Origin: Polaromonas sp.
GTDB taxonomy: Bacteria; Pseudomonadota; Gammaproteobacteria; Burkholderiales; Burkholderiaceae
Reading direction: 5' to 3'
DNA: 60,222 nt
Assembly (NCBI GenBank): GCA_013823505.1
Contig: PNMH01000014.1
Span: forward strand, 1 to 60,222
Of the stretch, positions 1 to 10,900 are shown piece by piece (position 1 is the stretch's first letter; every line of letters begins with the position of its first letter). Made by a program: the position numbers and the translations under genes. Under the pieces are notes generated by a model. That model was not told where the DNA came from, did no database searches, and worked only from the letters and a program-made list of their open reading frames with translations.

Positions 1-268
1 CGCGCATGCCGCTGGCAAAAATGCGCTCCATCGGGCCGCCGTGTTTGGCGCTCTGCGCGGCGGCGGCGTACAGGTCGTTGAGGTTGGTGCCCGACCAGAA
101 CTCGCGCTCAAAGTCTTCGTTGTGGGCGCGCACGCGCTTGAGCGAAAACACCTTGCGGAAGATGGCGGCCCAGCTCATGACGGAGACCACCATGAGCAGC
201 ACCACCACGGCCTGTACCACCCAACTAGCGTTGAGCATCAATTGAACGATGGAGAGATCTTGGTTCAT
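1..268 (-). CDS. tolQ: TolQ, proton-channel subunit of Tol-Pal (5' part only)
   Basis: The first 89 codons of an inner-membrane protein begin at the ATG at 268, and the gene runs off the left edge. The N-terminus MNQDLSIVQLMLNASWVVQA is followed by a hydrophobic segment (about residues 15-33) and then the charged FRKVF/SLKRVR stretch typical of TolQ/ExbB/MotA proteins. TolQ with TolR forms the proton-driven stator that energises TolA and outer-membrane constriction at division. It lies 33 bases downstream of ybgC, the normal first gene of tol-pal operons, which supports TolQ over ExbB. Only about 40 percent of the protein is visible. Confidence 0.9.
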   Translation of the reverse strand, partial: MNQDLSIVQLMLNASWVVQAVVVLLMVVSVMSWAAIFRKVFSLKRVRAHNEDFEREFWSGTNLNDLYAAAAQSAKHGGPMERIFASGMR

Positions 269-301
269 GGGTGTTCAGAGGAGGCTGGTCGTGAAGAAGT
301 T

Positions 302-744
<443 letters not shown>

Positions 745-748
<4 letters not shown>

Positions 749-1965
749 AGAGCCTGCTCCAATCGAGACACCGCTTCACGAAGCTGAGCCATGGAATTGG
801 CCGTGGAAAAACGCAGGTAGCGGCCGGGATCAGCGCTGCCGAAGTCGCGCCCAGGTGTGGTGGCCAGTTGGCAGCGGTTCATGAGTTCAAAAGCCAGCGC
901 CCAACTGCCGCCTTCGTCGGGTCGGGCACTTTGAGGCGGGATGCCCCAGCGCTCGCAGAGCGCGGAGACATCGGCCCAGGCGTAGAAGGCACCGTCGGGC
1001 ATCACCGGGACGCGCAGCCCCAGTCGGTTGAGTTCGGGAATGAAGTAGTCGCGCCGTGCCTTGAACTCGCTGCGCCGGCGCTCGTACTCGGTGAGGCTCT
1101 CGGGTTCGAGGCAGGCCAGGGCTGCGTGTTGCGCGATGGTGCTGGCGCAGATGAAGAGGTTCTGCGCCAGACGCTCCACCGCGGGCACCAGCGCGGGCGG
1201 CAGCACCAGCCAGCCCAGGCGCCAGCCGGTCATGTTGAAGTACTTGCTGAAGCTGTTGATGCTGATGACTTCTTCGCCCAGACCATCGGGAAGTCCGAGG
1301 GCACTGTGGCCGAAGTCATCTTCGTAGCTCAGACCGAGGTAAATCTCGTCGACCATGGTCACACCGGCTTTGGAACGAACGAAACGCGCGATGCGTTCGA
1401 GTTCGTCGCGGGCGATGGAGGTGCCGGTGGGGTTGGAAGGTGAGGCCAGCAGCACACCGCGTGTGGCGGGGTTCCAGTGGGCTTCAACCTGATCTGCGCT
1501 GAGTTGAAAGCGTTGTTCGGGCCCGCTGGGAATCATCACCGCGCGGCCTTCGGCCGCCTGCACGAACTGCCGATTGCATGGGTAGCTCGGGTCGGGCATG
1601 AGCACTTCGTCGCCAGCCTCGATGAGGGCCAGGCAGGCCAGCTGAAGCGCGGCCGAAGCACCCGCGGTGACGACGATGCGGCTCGCATCGATGGCCAGAC
1701 CGAACCGGCTCGCATACCACCCGCTGATGGCTTCACGCAAGGCGGGCAGCCCAAGCGCCTGGGTGTACTGGCTGCTGCCGTTGCGGATGGCGCGCTCGGC
1801 GGCTGCCATGACCAAGGGTGGCGCTGTGAAATCCGGCTCGCCGATGTTGAGGTAGATCATCGACCGGTCACCCGGCTTGGCCTGGGCTGCCATGGCTGAA
1901 GCGGCCTTGGCCAGCTCCATCACGTAGAAGGGTTCGACGCGCTGTGCGCGCTGCGAAATCCTCAC
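745..1965 (-). CDS. Class I PLP-dependent aminotransferase
   Basis: This 406-residue fold-type I aminotransferase has the substrate-aspartate block (SPSNPTGT), the PLP lysine motif [15 protein letters not shown] and a C-terminal arginine region ([10 protein letters not shown]). The reading frame is open far upstream, but the GTG at 1965 is chosen. It overlaps the nusB stop as GTGA and gives an N-terminus ([20 protein letters not shown]) like the aspartate/alanine aminotransferase families. Substrate cannot be read from sequence. Position between nusB and ybgC in a coupled operon suggests a housekeeping role in amino-acid metabolism. Confidence 0.9.
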
Positions 1966-2498
1966 GGTGCGGCGTTTTTGCGGGCGCCGGGTTTGGACGG
2001 CGCGGCGGCCACTTCGGCCGGGCGCAGCTGCGCGGCGAGCTGGTGCAGCACGCCGTTGACGTACTTGTGGCCGTCGGTGCCACCGAACGACTTGGCCAGC
2101 TCGATGCATTCGTTGAGCACCACGCGCCACGGCACGTCCAGACAGTGCTGGAATTCGTAGGCACCGATCCACAGCACGCCGCGTTCGATAGGGGAAAGCT
2201 CCGTCAAGGGCCGATCGAGTGCCGGCTTGATCAGAGCGTCCAGCGCGTCTGCTTCGTTGATGCAACCGTGCAGCAGCGCGTCAAAGTGCACGCTGTCGCA
2301 CTTGTGGAAGCCGGCCAGGTCGCGTGTGAACGCGTCGATGTCGGTGGCGGCGTTGCGGCCCACCAGGTGCTGGTAGATCGCCTGCAAGGCGAATTCGCGG
2401 GCGCGGGTGCGGGCCGACTTGTCGGCAGCCTTGCGACCAGTCAGGCCGCTTTTGGCGGCATCACTGGCGGGGGAGGGAAGTTCTGTGGACATGTTCAA
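1962..2498 (-). CDS. nusB: NusB, transcription antitermination factor
   Basis: The 178-residue protein has the NusB core: [14 protein letters not shown] near residue 29, then [12 protein letters not shown] and [18 protein letters not shown], then [14 protein letters not shown]. NusB binds boxA RNA with NusE (ribosomal protein S10) in rRNA antitermination. It carries longer basic N- and C-terminal tails than the E. coli protein (139 residues), common in this order. Its ATG overlaps the ribH stop (ATGA). The ribH-nusB pairing is conserved across proteobacteria. A second in-frame ATG six bases in is an equally possible start. Confidence 0.97.
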   Translation of the reverse strand: MNMSTELPSPASDAAKSGLTGRKAADKSARTRAREFALQAIYQHLVGRNAATDIDAFTRDLAGFHKCDSVHFDALLHGCINEADALDALIKPALDRPLTELSPIERGVLWIGAYEFQHCLDVPWRVVLNECIELAKSFGGTDGHKYVNGVLHQLAAQLRPAEVAAAPSKPGARKNAAP

Positions 2499-2959
2499 CC
2501 GATCTCTTGAAGCAGGTGGGCCATTTCCACCGCCACGCGGGCCGCGTCGCGGCCTTTGTCGGTCTTGCGTGCAATCGCCTGCTCCAGCGTTTCGGTGGTC
2601 AGGATGGCGTTGGCAATGGGGATCTGGTAGTCCAGCGCCAGGCGCGTGACGCCGGCCCCGGATTCGTTGGCCACCAGTTCGAAGTGGTAGGTTTCGCCGC
2701 GGATGATGCAGCCCAGAGCGATCAGCGCGTCGAAGTCGTCGCGCTCGGCCATGGCCTGCAGCGCCACGGGCACTTCCAGCGCGCCGGGCACTTTTACGTG
2801 GGCGATGTTTTTCTCCTGCACACCGAGTGCGAGCAGTTCTGCCAGGCAGGCGCTGTACAGCGCGTCGGTGATGGGTTCGTTGAAGCGGGCCTGAACGATC
2901 CCGATGCTGAGCTTCTTGCCGTCAAGCAAGTCCGCTGTGCCTTTGTCTGCGCCGAACAT
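2495..2959 (-). CDS. ribH: 6,7-dimethyl-8-ribityllumazine synthase
   Basis: This 154-residue lumazine synthase condenses 5-amino-6-ribitylaminouracil with 3,4-dihydroxy-2-butanone 4-phosphate, the penultimate riboflavin step. It shows the ribityl-binding RFNEPIT segment, the [11 protein letters not shown] loop, the [13 protein letters not shown] phosphate/active-site block with its catalytic His, and the C-terminal [15 protein letters not shown] helix. It sits between ribBA (37-base gap) and nusB (ATGA overlap). Length matches the icosahedral or pentameric RibH family. Confidence 0.97.
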   Translation of the reverse strand: MFGADKGTADLLDGKKLSIGIVQARFNEPITDALYSACLAELLALGVQEKNIAHVKVPGALEVPVALQAMAERDDFDALIALGCIIRGETYHFELVANESGAGVTRLALDYQIPIANAILTTETLEQAIARKTDKGRDAARVAVEMAHLLQEIG

Positions 2960-2996
2960 GTGCGGCTCCGTTTCTTCGTGAGGGGGGTGAAAGGGT

Positions 2997-4127
2997 TCAG
3001 CCGTTGCGGCTGAGGTACCCGGTGATTTCCAGGCCGTAGCCGGTCATGCTGGGCATGCGGCGCGGGTTGCCCAGGAGCCGCATTTTCTGCACGCCGCATT
3101 CGCGCAGGATCTGGGCGCCCACGCCGTAGGTGCGCAGGTCCATGCGTCCCCGCTCGGGCGCCTGCGCCGAGCGGGCGGTGCCTTCAAACTGGGACAGCAG
3201 CTGGCCAGCGGTCTCACCGCAGTTGAGCAACACGGCCACGCCGGCACCGGCTTCGCTGATGTGGCGCAGGCTGGCTTCGAGGCTCCAGGAGTGCATGGAG
3301 CGGCCGACTTCCAGTGCGTCCAGCACGGACAGCGGCTCGTGCACGCGCACGTCCACCGAATGCTCGGGATTCCACTGGCCCTTGACCAACGCGAGGTGCA
3401 GGGCGCCGCTGGGTTCGTCGCGAAAAGCGGTCGCGCTGAACTCGCCAAACGCCGTGTTCAGGGGCCGAGTGCCGAGTTTGTGCACCAGACTTTCCGTGCG
3501 GCTGCGGTGTTCGATCAGGTCTGCGATGGTGCCGATCTTCAGGCCGTGTTCGGCGGCGAACACCTGCAGGTCGGGCAGGCGGGCCATGGTGCCGTCGTCC
3601 TTCATGATCTCGCAGATCACGGCGCTGGGGCTGCAGCCGGCCATGGCTGATAGATCGCAGCCAGCCTCGGTATGGCCGGCGCGCATGAGTACGCCGCCTT
3701 CCACCGCTTGAAGCGGGAAGATGTGGCCGGGCTGCACGAGGTCTGCGGCCATGGCGTTGGGCGCCACCGCCACCTGAACCGTGCGCGCACGGTCGGCGGC
3801 CGAAATGCCGGTGGTCACACCCTCTGCGGCTTCAATGGAGATGGTGAAGGCTGTGCCCATCTTGGTGCCGTTGCGCGGCACCATGGGTGGCAACTGCAGG
3901 CGCTCGCACCGCTCTTTGGTGAGCGTGAGACAGATCAGGCCTCGTCCAAAACGCGCCATGAAGTTGATGGCTTCGGGAGTGACATGGTCGGCGGCCAGCA
4001 CCAGGTCGCCTTCGTTTTCGCGGTCTTCTTCGTCGACCAGGATCACCATGCGCCCGGCGCGCATGTCGGCCACGATGTCTTCCACGGGAGAGATGGCCAC
4101 AGGTGCCAGGGTTTCAGGCGCGTTCAT
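2997..4127 (-). CDS. ribBA: RibBA-type: DHBP synthase with degenerate GTP cyclohydrolase II-like domain
   Basis: The 376-residue two-domain protein is in the riboflavin operon. Residues about 12-210 are 3,4-dihydroxy-2-butanone 4-phosphate synthase, with the [12 protein letters not shown] acidic loop and the [13 protein letters not shown] segment. Residues about 215-376 are GTP cyclohydrolase II-like and keep [15 protein letters not shown]. The zinc site expected after RVH (cysteines in the pattern C-x10-C-x-C) reads [18 protein letters not shown] instead, with no cysteine. The second domain therefore probably lacks classical cyclohydrolase activity, as described for RibBX-type hybrids. Its start overlaps the ribE stop (ATGA). 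Confidence 0.93.
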   Translation of the reverse strand: MNAPETLAPVAISPVEDIVADMRAGRMVILVDEEDRENEGDLVLAADHVTPEAINFMARFGRGLICLTLTKERCERLQLPPMVPRNGTKMGTAFTISIEAAEGVTTGISAADRARTVQVAVAPNAMAADLVQPGHIFPLQAVEGGVLMRAGHTEAGCDLSAMAGCSPSAVICEIMKDDGTMARLPDLQVFAAEHGLKIGTIADLIEHRSRTESLVHKLGTRPLNTAFGEFSATAFRDEPSGALHLALVKGQWNPEHSVDVRVHEPLSVLDALEVGRSMHSWSLEASLRHISEAGAGVAVLLNCGETAGQLLSQFEGTARSAQAPERGRMDLRTYGVGAQILRECGVQKMRLLGNPRRMPSMTGYGLEITGYLSRNG

Positions 4128-4768
4128 GCGGATTCCTTGAGGTGGATTTGACCGGCGCTGAGCATGCGCTCGACGTAACGCGCCACGGTGTCGATTTCCA
4201 GATTGACCGGGCTGCCCTCGGCCAACTGGCCCAGCGCGGTGTTTTGCACCGTGTGGGGAATGAGGTTGATGCTGAATTCACAGCCGTCAGGCCAGTCCTG
4301 GACCGAATTGACCGTCAAGCTGACGCCATTAACGGTAATCGAGCCTTTGTAGGCAAGGTATTTGCCGAGTTCCGGCGGGGCAACCACGCGCAGCTCCCAA
4401 CTTTCACCCACTTGGGCAAAGCGGGTGACGAGTCCAACCCCGTCCACGTGCCCGGAGACGATGTGCCCGCCCAGCCGATCGTGGGCGCGGAGGGCTTTTT
4501 CCAGGTTGATGCGATAGCCGGTCTTCGCCAACCCAGTCGTTCGGGCGAGCGACTCGGCCGAGATGTCGATGGTGAAGTGGTGCTGGGGCAGATCCAGCGA
4601 GGTCACAGTCATGCACGCGCCGTTGAGCGCAATGCTGTCGCCCAAGCCGACGTCATCGAGGTACCCGGGGGGTGCCTCGATCGTGAGTCGCTTGCCATGG
4701 TCCAAAGAGCTGCCCAGGTCGTGGAGGGCGGCGATGCGCCCCACGCCGGTGATGATGCCGGTAAACAT
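4124..4768 (-). CDS. ribE: Riboflavin synthase
   Basis: This 214-residue riboflavin synthase is built from two lumazine-binding repeats. The first starts [12 protein letters not shown] and contains [11 protein letters not shown]. The second contains [12 protein letters not shown] and [12 protein letters not shown]. It dismutates two ribityllumazine molecules into riboflavin and ribulopyrimidine. It heads the coupled run into ribBA, ribH and nusB. No FMN riboswitch is visible in the short space upstream, which is instead occupied by a damaged pilin gene. Confidence 0.97.
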   Translation of the reverse strand: MFTGIITGVGRIAALHDLGSSLDHGKRLTIEAPPGYLDDVGLGDSIALNGACMTVTSLDLPQHHFTIDISAESLARTTGLAKTGYRINLEKALRAHDRLGGHIVSGHVDGVGLVTRFAQVGESWELRVVAPPELGKYLAYKGSITVNGVSLTVNSVQDWPDGCEFSINLIPHTVQNTALGQLAEGSPVNLEIDTVARYVERMLSAGQIHLKESA

Positions 4769-4846
4769 CCGGCTATTTTCGCAGGGTTTGCGTCGACGCC
4801 TTGGTATCGGGTTTTGTTGGGCGAGCGACCGGGGTTCCTCGAGGGC

Positions 4847-5210
4847 TCAGGAGCCCCTGAAACAGTCCTGCATGTTCTGACCTTGCTGCGCATTCAGCAT
4901 CTGGCTCTGACCCGTGTCTGCAATCACCAAGTCGCCACACCGGTCGCCCACCATCATGCCGGCGCGGGTGGCCTCCATTGAGGGCGATGCCGTAGCCGCC
5001 AAGGTCGAAGCCGTAGACGTTGAGCCTTGCGTGTTCTGCGTATTGGTTGGCAAGAGACAGCGCAACCAGCCGAACCTGAGCGCCCTTGTTGAAGCCGATC
5101 GTGGTCGCACTCAGCCGCGCCATGCTCATCAGCCCCAGCGAGATGATCAACAGCGCCACCAGCACTTCTATGAGGCCGGCGCCGCGTTGGTGACTTTTGG
5201 TGGCTCCCAT
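4847..5210 (-). pseudogene. PilV-like minor pilin, apparently frameshifted
   Basis: The gene starts as a type IV prepilin: a short basic leader, then GAGLIEVLVALLIISLGLMS with the invariant Glu 5 residues after the cleavage glycine, and a normal pilin helix to YGFDLGGYGIALN (residue 78). From about 4977 that frame becomes Arg/His/Pro-rich, like a shadow frame. A plausible continuation (ATRAGMMVGDRCGDLVIADT and on to CFRGS, stop at 4847) lies in another frame. The simplest reading is a small indel near 4977. The restored product (about 120 residues) would still be shorter than usual PilV proteins. It lies 18 bases after the fimT-like gene. Confidence 0.6.
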
Positions 5211-5228
5211 TGCATGTCCCTCTTTGGC

Positions 5229-5795
5229 TTAGCGCAGGTAGGCCCGACCCGTGGCGTTGATCAGGATGCCCACAGCAGCTTGGACATCAGACCCGTTGGG
5301 GAGCACCGTTACGGTAGCGTTACCGCTGTTGAGCATGCCGTTGGAGCGGAGTGCAATGCGACCTGGCGCCACGTTGGACTGCATCTGTTGCAGCCCAATC
5401 AACGGACCGCGTTGAACGATCAACGGCTCGTTGTTGTTGCGTGTGTTGTCGCCATCGAGATCCGAAAACACCACCCATCCCTGACGCCAATCGTCGGAGG
5501 TGGCGCCGAGTTCACATCCCACCCCGTTTGTGGTCACGCACATCACGACAGCTCGCGATGTGCGAAGTGCCGTGGAACGTGCCAGTTGAAGGTCGCCCAT
5601 GAAGTCGCGGATAGCACTGTCGCGCCGCCAGTCGGACTGCAGGCCGGAAAAGGAGGGCACCGCCAGCCCGACCAAGACCGCCAGCAGGCTGATGCAAACG
5701 ATCAATTCCACCAGCGTTACACCGCTGCTGGCAGGCAGGCGCGGTAGCTTGCGGGGCTTGTTCTTGAGGCTGGGATTGTTGAAATGACAACTCAT
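5229..5795 (-). CDS. GspH/FimT-family minor pilin
   Basis: This 188-residue prepilin has a 25-residue basic leader ending in SSG, then VTLVELIVCISLLAVLVGLA. It is cleaved before the valine by the prepilin peptidase PilD, and the Glu is at position +5. The C-terminal part has the GspH/FimT style (STALRTSRAVVMC, GWVVFSD, ILINATGRAYLR). Such proteins prime type IV pilus assembly or act as secretion-system pseudopilins. It is paralogous to the fimT at 14046-14585 and forms a mini-cluster with the damaged pilV-like gene. An AT-rich leader precedes it. Confidence 0.85.
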   Translation of the reverse strand: MSCHFNNPSLKNKPRKLPRLPASSGVTLVELIVCISLLAVLVGLAVPSFSGLQSDWRRDSAIRDFMGDLQLARSTALRTSRAVVMCVTTNGVGCELGATSDDWRQGWVVFSDLDGDNTRNNNEPLIVQRGPLIGLQQMQSNVAPGRIALRSNGMLNSGNATVTVLPNGSDVQAAVGILINATGRAYLR

Positions 5796-6267
5796 CCCGC
5801 CAGTCTAAAGTTATCAAATAGTAATAGACTGAGACAAAAGATGGGTGTACTGACTTGATTGGATAGGTGGTTCTTCTTATATAAATGCAGTAGGTGGAAT
5901 CCGTGGAATAACACCGACTTGGCTCGACTCTTGGGTATCTGAACCAAAACGCTGCCCGTGAAATGCTCCTTCCATCCGTACCCATCAGAAGTGGAAGTTT
6001 GGGTTCAAGCTGTCGCGACGGGTGTCTGGTTTGACGGGGATCGAATTTGGACGCACGCTTCCCAATCAGATAGAGCCGAAGCCGCTGTTTTGGAAGAGCC
6101 CCTTGAAAGGCACGCCTGCCTGGGCCAGCTTAAGGAAGCCGATGCTCTGTTCCTCGGTGCATCTGCTCTTCTTCCGATCCGTCATTCAAGGTGTTTGACG
6201 GACTTCGCCAAACTCAGCTTGGTACGGGTGATGGGATGAGGCAAACCGTCGCTGGCAGTAACTCAGA
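5796..6267 (-). other. Gene-free AT-rich spacer between ribD and the fimT-like gene
   Basis: This 472-base stretch holds no intact gene. Bases 5815-5960 are clearly richer in A+T than the surroundings and probably carry the promoter of the minus-strand fimT-like gene. I could not fix a convincing -35/-10 pair. The middle (6066-6185) contains a decayed transposase fragment. The small plus-strand frame at 5958-6239 has no recognisable domain and is not called. Confidence 0.6.
6066..6185 (-). pseudogene. Fossil of an IS3-family transposase orfA N-terminus
   Basis: Reading from the ATG at 6185, 39 codons give MTDRKKSRCTEEQSIGFLKL then AQAGVPFKGLFQNSGFGSI and a stop at 6066. This matches, position by position, the usual start of IS3-family OrfA proteins (MTKxRYTEEQIIGFLKQAEAGxPVKELCRKxGFS), with several substitutions and a premature stop. 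The rest of the HTH protein and all of orfB are missing. It marks an old insertion between ribD and the fimT-like gene. Confidence 0.72.
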
Positions 6268-7437
6268 TCAAGTGTCGTGTGATTGCAAAAATGCGTCACG
6301 TCCCTGCACTCGGGCCACGATCCGAAGGTCTTCGCCCACGTGCTCCACAGAAGAGAAGTGCAGTGCGACACCTTCCTGAAGTTGTTGCAGCGGGCCAAAG
6401 TTTGAGAGGCCCGCTCCTTGACCCAAGAGCTTGGGCGCCAGGTACACGACCATTTCATCCACCAAGCCTTCGCGGATGAAAGAACCGTTGAGTTTGTGTC
6501 CTGCTTCCACATGCAGCTCATTCACTTCGCGTTGAGCGAGATCCCTGAGCATGGCCGCCAAATCAACTTTGTTGTCGGCACCCGGCATGTGGATGAGCAG
6601 CGCACCAAGAGCGGCCAGGTTTGCCTGCTTCTCAGCGTCTGCGACGGCATGGTAGATCCAGACCTGGCGCGCCAAACCGTCGTGGGTGGGTTCAAACAGA
6701 CGCGCCGTCAGCGGGGTGGCCAGTGCACTGTCCACAATCACAAGATGGGGCTGGCGTGTGATGTCCGGCAACCTCGCGTCGAGCCGTGGATCGTCTTCCA
6801 GCACCGTGCCGATGCCTGTGAGCACGGCACAAGCGCGCGCTCGCCAGGCGTGTCCGTCAAACCGGGCGGCTTTACCGGTGATCCATTGGCTGGCGCCATT
6901 GTCCAGTGCAGTCGTGCCATCCAGCGAAGCGGCCATCTTCATGCGCACCCAAGGCGTGCCGCGCACCATGCGGCTGAAGAAGCCGATGTTGAGTTCGCGC
7001 GAGGCCAGTGCCTCGGCGCTGCCAGGGTGAAGCAACTCCACCTTGATGCCCGCAGCCTTCAGTCGCGCCAAGCCGCGCCCGGCCACAAGAGGGTTGGGGT
7101 CCTCGGTGGCAACCACCACCTTGGCGACACCAGCTTCAACGAGTGCGTCGCAACAGGGTGGAGTGCGACCGTGGTGAGAGCAGGGCTCCAGGGTGACGAA
7201 TGCGGTGGCGCCGCCGAGCGAGTGGCCTTTGGCACGGGCATCGCGCAAGGCCATGACTTCGGCGTGTGGGCCGCCTGCTTGTTGGGTGTGGCCTTGGCCG
7301 ATCAGTTGCCCGTCGGCTGACTGAATGGTGCACCCTACCCGAGGATTGGGGTTTGACTTGGTGAGGCTGGCGGCTGCCTGTGTGAGAGCTGCGGTCAGTT
7401 GGGCATGACAGCCGGGCAACACTATCTGCCCCAGCAT
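6268..7437 (-). CDS. ribD: Bifunctional riboflavin deaminase/reductase RibD
   Basis: This 389-residue two-domain enzyme performs the second and third steps after GTP ring opening. The N-terminal deaminase domain shows the zinc site HAEV (residue 58) and [11 protein letters not shown] (residues 85-95). The C-terminal reductase domain begins near [12 protein letters not shown] and includes ASQWITG and the glycine-rich [15 protein letters not shown] segment. The ATG at 7437 lies inside the 3' end of pilE (16-base overlap), so ribD is probably read from the pilin operon transcript. It is separated from ribE by about 1.5 kb of pilin genes and an IS fossil. Confidence 0.96.
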   Translation of the reverse strand: MLGQIVLPGCHAQLTAALTQAAASLTKSNPNPRVGCTIQSADGQLIGQGHTQQAGGPHAEVMALRDARAKGHSLGGATAFVTLEPCSHHGRTPPCCDALVEAGVAKVVVATEDPNPLVAGRGLARLKAAGIKVELLHPGSAEALASRELNIGFFSRMVRGTPWVRMKMAASLDGTTALDNGASQWITGKAARFDGHAWRARACAVLTGIGTVLEDDPRLDARLPDITRQPHLVIVDSALATPLTARLFEPTHDGLARQVWIYHAVADAEKQANLAALGALLIHMPGADNKVDLAAMLRDLAQREVNELHVEAGHKLNGSFIREGLVDEMVVYLAPKLLGQGAGLSNFGPLQQLQEGVALHFSSVEHVGEDLRIVARVQGRDAFLQSHDT

Positions 7438-7907
7438 TCCGTCGTGAGCGCAGCTCTATTTGCCAGAATGCCTCCTGCTCCACGCAGGTTTTGTTGGTTC
7501 AGCAACAGAGTGCCGCAAGGGTCTGCCAGTTGGGCGCCAACGGGTACAGCCTGCAGTTGGAATGTTCCCAATGTCGGCTCACCCGCAACGAATGAGATGT
7601 TGTAACGGGGAGCTCCGCTGGGAGGAACGGCACCAAAACCTGTTGCAGCGATCCAGGGGGCAGCAATGTTGTCCACGTTGGAGCCCTGCGTTCTGGAGTA
7701 GCTGCCCGACAACGTATAGTTTTGCTCCAGGCGTTGAGCAACTGACAGAAGAAAATTCTTGGCTTCCGCCCGGTGGCTTCTCAAAACGTAGGCGTTGTAG
7801 CTCGGAATCGCAATGGCCGACAAGATGCCGATGATCGCCACCACGATCATGACCTCGATCAATGTGAAACCACGATTGAGAAAAGGCTTTGATTTCATCG
7901 TGTTCAT
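7422..7907 (-). CDS. pilE: PilE-like type IV minor pilin
   Basis: This 161-residue prepilin has leader [13 protein letters not shown] then [20 protein letters not shown], the classic N-methyl-Phe start with Glu at +5, followed by [20 protein letters not shown]. Two cysteines near the C-terminus (DPCGTLL and TTECWGR) can form the pilin D-loop disulfide. It is the last pilus gene of the operon, with an ATGA overlap with the pilY1 stop and a 16-base overlap with ribD. Its position after pilY1 matches PilE minor pilins rather than a major pilin. Confidence 0.92.
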   Translation of the reverse strand: MNTMKSKPFLNRGFTLIEVMIVVAIIGILSAIAIPSYNAYVLRSHRAEAKNFLLSVAQRLEQNYTLSGSYSRTQGSNVDNIAAPWIAATGFGAVPPSGAPRYNISFVAGEPTLGTFQLQAVPVGAQLADPCGTLLLNQQNLRGAGGILANRAALTTECWGR

Positions 7908-10900
7908 TTCGTGAGGATTTCACGCCAGTTGTACCGTCCGCGAGGCGCAACAGATGGGGTCAACTTGGGTGGCGTAAGCCCCTTGCAACCCTCTTGGTTG
8001 CAAACCACCGTTTGTTTGTTGGTGGTGTCGGTGTAGGTGTTGCTGACCTTCACAACACCTGACGATTTGATGCTGATACCGCCCACCAAAGCACCGTTCA
8101 CAAGCAGATCCCCTGAGCGCCCAGAGCATAGGTTCACCGCGACCAGAAATCCGGTGTTGCCAGGGGTGCAAATGTCACCTTTGGGTTTGGTGGTGGCAAA
8201 CAACACCGTTCCCGTGTCGGGGGGGAGTGTCGAGTTGGAGAGTACCCGTTCTCCATCGGTGAAGGTCAACTTCCATCCCCGTTTGCCATTGAGGTTGGGC
8301 GTGGCCCAATCGCGTCTCACAAGATCCACACCCAGAGCCGACTCGGTCACGGAAATGGCGGCCAGATCCGTGGCAGGGACGGTCAACGTGGACGAGGGCG
8401 ATTTGTCGACGACGTTGTAGTAGCCGCGCGCGGTTTTGTCGCCGTAGTCTGCGTCTTCATTCAACTTGCCCGTGCCGAAGGTTACGTTCCAGCCCACACC
8501 ATCGCATGAGGGCGCCACTGATGGAGCCGTTGTGATGGGCTCACGTGTGGAGGGAAGCAGAGGTGTCGCCGTGGTTGATGCGGTGTACAGGTTGCCCAAG
8601 TAGCGCCACTGTCCGAGTGAGTCTCCGGCTTTCGCCAGCACAAAGTCAAGACCTTGCGGAACCGAGAACTGGAACTTGTGCATGTTGCCGCGAGCATCTC
8701 CTGCATAGACGGTGTCCACGAGTCCATCGCGATCGGTGTCGACCGGGGTCGGCGTCGACAGGCCGTTGGCAGAACCCATCGCAGCGGTCAGCTTGGTTGA
8801 AGACGCTCCGGTGCTGGCATCCAGCATGAAAAGAACGGCGTTGCCATTGGTGGATCCGTAACCATTGCCAACAACGACACGCCAGACACCATTGACCTCT
8901 GCAGCATCGGCAACCTTCGCAATCTGGAGGTATGCCCCAGTGATCGGATTGATCGAGGGCTCGTTGAATGTGAAGCCGACATCGGCATCTTGTGCGGATG
9001 TGAATTCCCACATCGGTATTGCCGCCAGCGTTGCTTCGTCAGAAGTTGCGAAGTTGCTTTGGTCGCTGATGTCCAGAGCGTAGAAGCCCTTGCCACCTGC
9101 GCCCAACCCCCCCGTCAACATGGTGCCCCACACGCCGGCGGATTTTTCGAAATCTCCTGCCATGGGTGTGCTGTCCACGAAGTAGCGGTGGCTGAAGGCG
9201 AGCGCCGTCAAAGACGGGAGGTTGGCGAACACGCTACCCGGGATGTAGCCGAAAAGCTCTTTGCCATTTGTGCCAGAGAAGGCATGCAGCATGCCGTCGT
9301 TGCTGCCCACGTAGACCACAGGGGGGCGATTCTTGGTGTTGTTTCGGTAAGTGGCGTGACCTGGAAACTTGGAGCCCGAATATGCTGGACTTGACCCCGA
9401 CACATAGGTCACGCCTGAGTTGACGATGTCGCCGAGCAGGTTGTCTGCGCGCACCCTGAAAGTGGTTCCCTCGTCTGTGCGTTTTCCGCGCAAATAGTCC
9501 AGTCTGGCCGTCCCCAAGCTGTCTGAAGCGTTCAAAACCGCCTGTTGCGTAGTGTTCAGATTGGCCCATTGAAAGCGCATCTTGCTGAACGTCGCACCGC
9601 GCTCCGAAGTGAAGATCTTCCGGGTGCTTTCCGTCAAAGGCGTGGCCACCTGCAAAGGCGCTTTGGTCCTTAGCCACTTTGATGCCTCCCAGTCGGGGGA
9701 GGCGGTGCATTCGGCTTCTGTCTGCGTGGGCTTGCACGCACTCACTGTGCCGCTCCAATCCTTCGGCGAATATCCTGCGTAGATGATTTGACTGTTGCTG
9801 GTCTGCCGACTGGAAGACACCGCAGCGCTGGAGGCGGATGCCGCAGAGTCGTCTGCGATGGCCTTGAACGCTTGAGAAAGACCATTGCGCATGGCAACAG
9901 GGTTGCTTCCCGCAAACCAGTTGTCTGGCGAGGCGTTGTTGTCACTGTCCCAAGACAAGGGGGCAGTGTTGGGGTTGTTGCCCGTCACCAGCTCTGTCTT
10001 GAAACCACCGTACTTCGTGGCCATCCAGTACTGCGTTTTTCTGATGCTGGCCGCCGCGATCGTGCCAGTCCATGCTTCAAGCACATCAACCCAATAGGTC
10101 CTGATGTTCTGAGTACCGCTGAGGTCGCTGCGAATGTCGTTGGTGTTGCCCCAGAAGGCCAGTGAGGCGATGTAGGGTGTGTTGCCATTGTTGAGTCCAA
10201 CGCCGCCCCCCACACCGACCACACCGTTGGCCGCGAGGCCCTCGTAACCCCTGATCGTGTCAAAGAGACCTTGTACGTTGACGCCGTCCGGATCTGCAGG
10301 CGTTCCTGCCGAGCACCTGGTGTTGTTGGAGCCAGGCAAGTTGCCGTCGCAATGGGTGTTGATGTCGCCGATACCCAGAATGTAGTTCTTCTGACAGGTG
10401 TTGATGATGGGGTCGCGCGTACCCGCCCTGAGCAGGTCGTTGCCCGTGATGACCGGGAAGTCGTCTTTCAATGCCGCCGTCAAGTTGTCGGAGTAATCCG
10501 TTGGTGCCGGACGCCCCCGCAGATAAAGCTGCGACGCATAGAACAGCTCGCTGACGTTGTCGTACGTTTCGTAGATCCCAGAATAGCCAAACTTGTTGAG
10601 GTAGTTCATCAAGCCAGAATTGGTTACTGCACTGGCCGCCGCGTCGGCAGGGTCAGGGTTGGTGAACATCACACCTGTGGTTGTGTTCCATTCGGGCGCA
10701 GGGTTGGGCACCACACCAATCTTTGTGGCTGCGCTGGGCCCCACGCTCTTCATGGCAGACCGCAGCGCAGCGCCATTTCTGGTTCCATTGGCCACGTTCA
10801 GGTAGCCCAACGCAGCGAATCGCATGTCGTTGTTGTACTGCTGGACCAGGCCTTCGGGCTTGGGCACACCGGAGTACTTGTTTTGGCAGTTGGCTTCCAG

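Noticed and set aside
4769..5000. FMN riboswitch before ribE or ribBA
   Set aside because: No conserved RFN core seen. The space is occupied by the pilin pseudogene and the genes are coupled without leaders.
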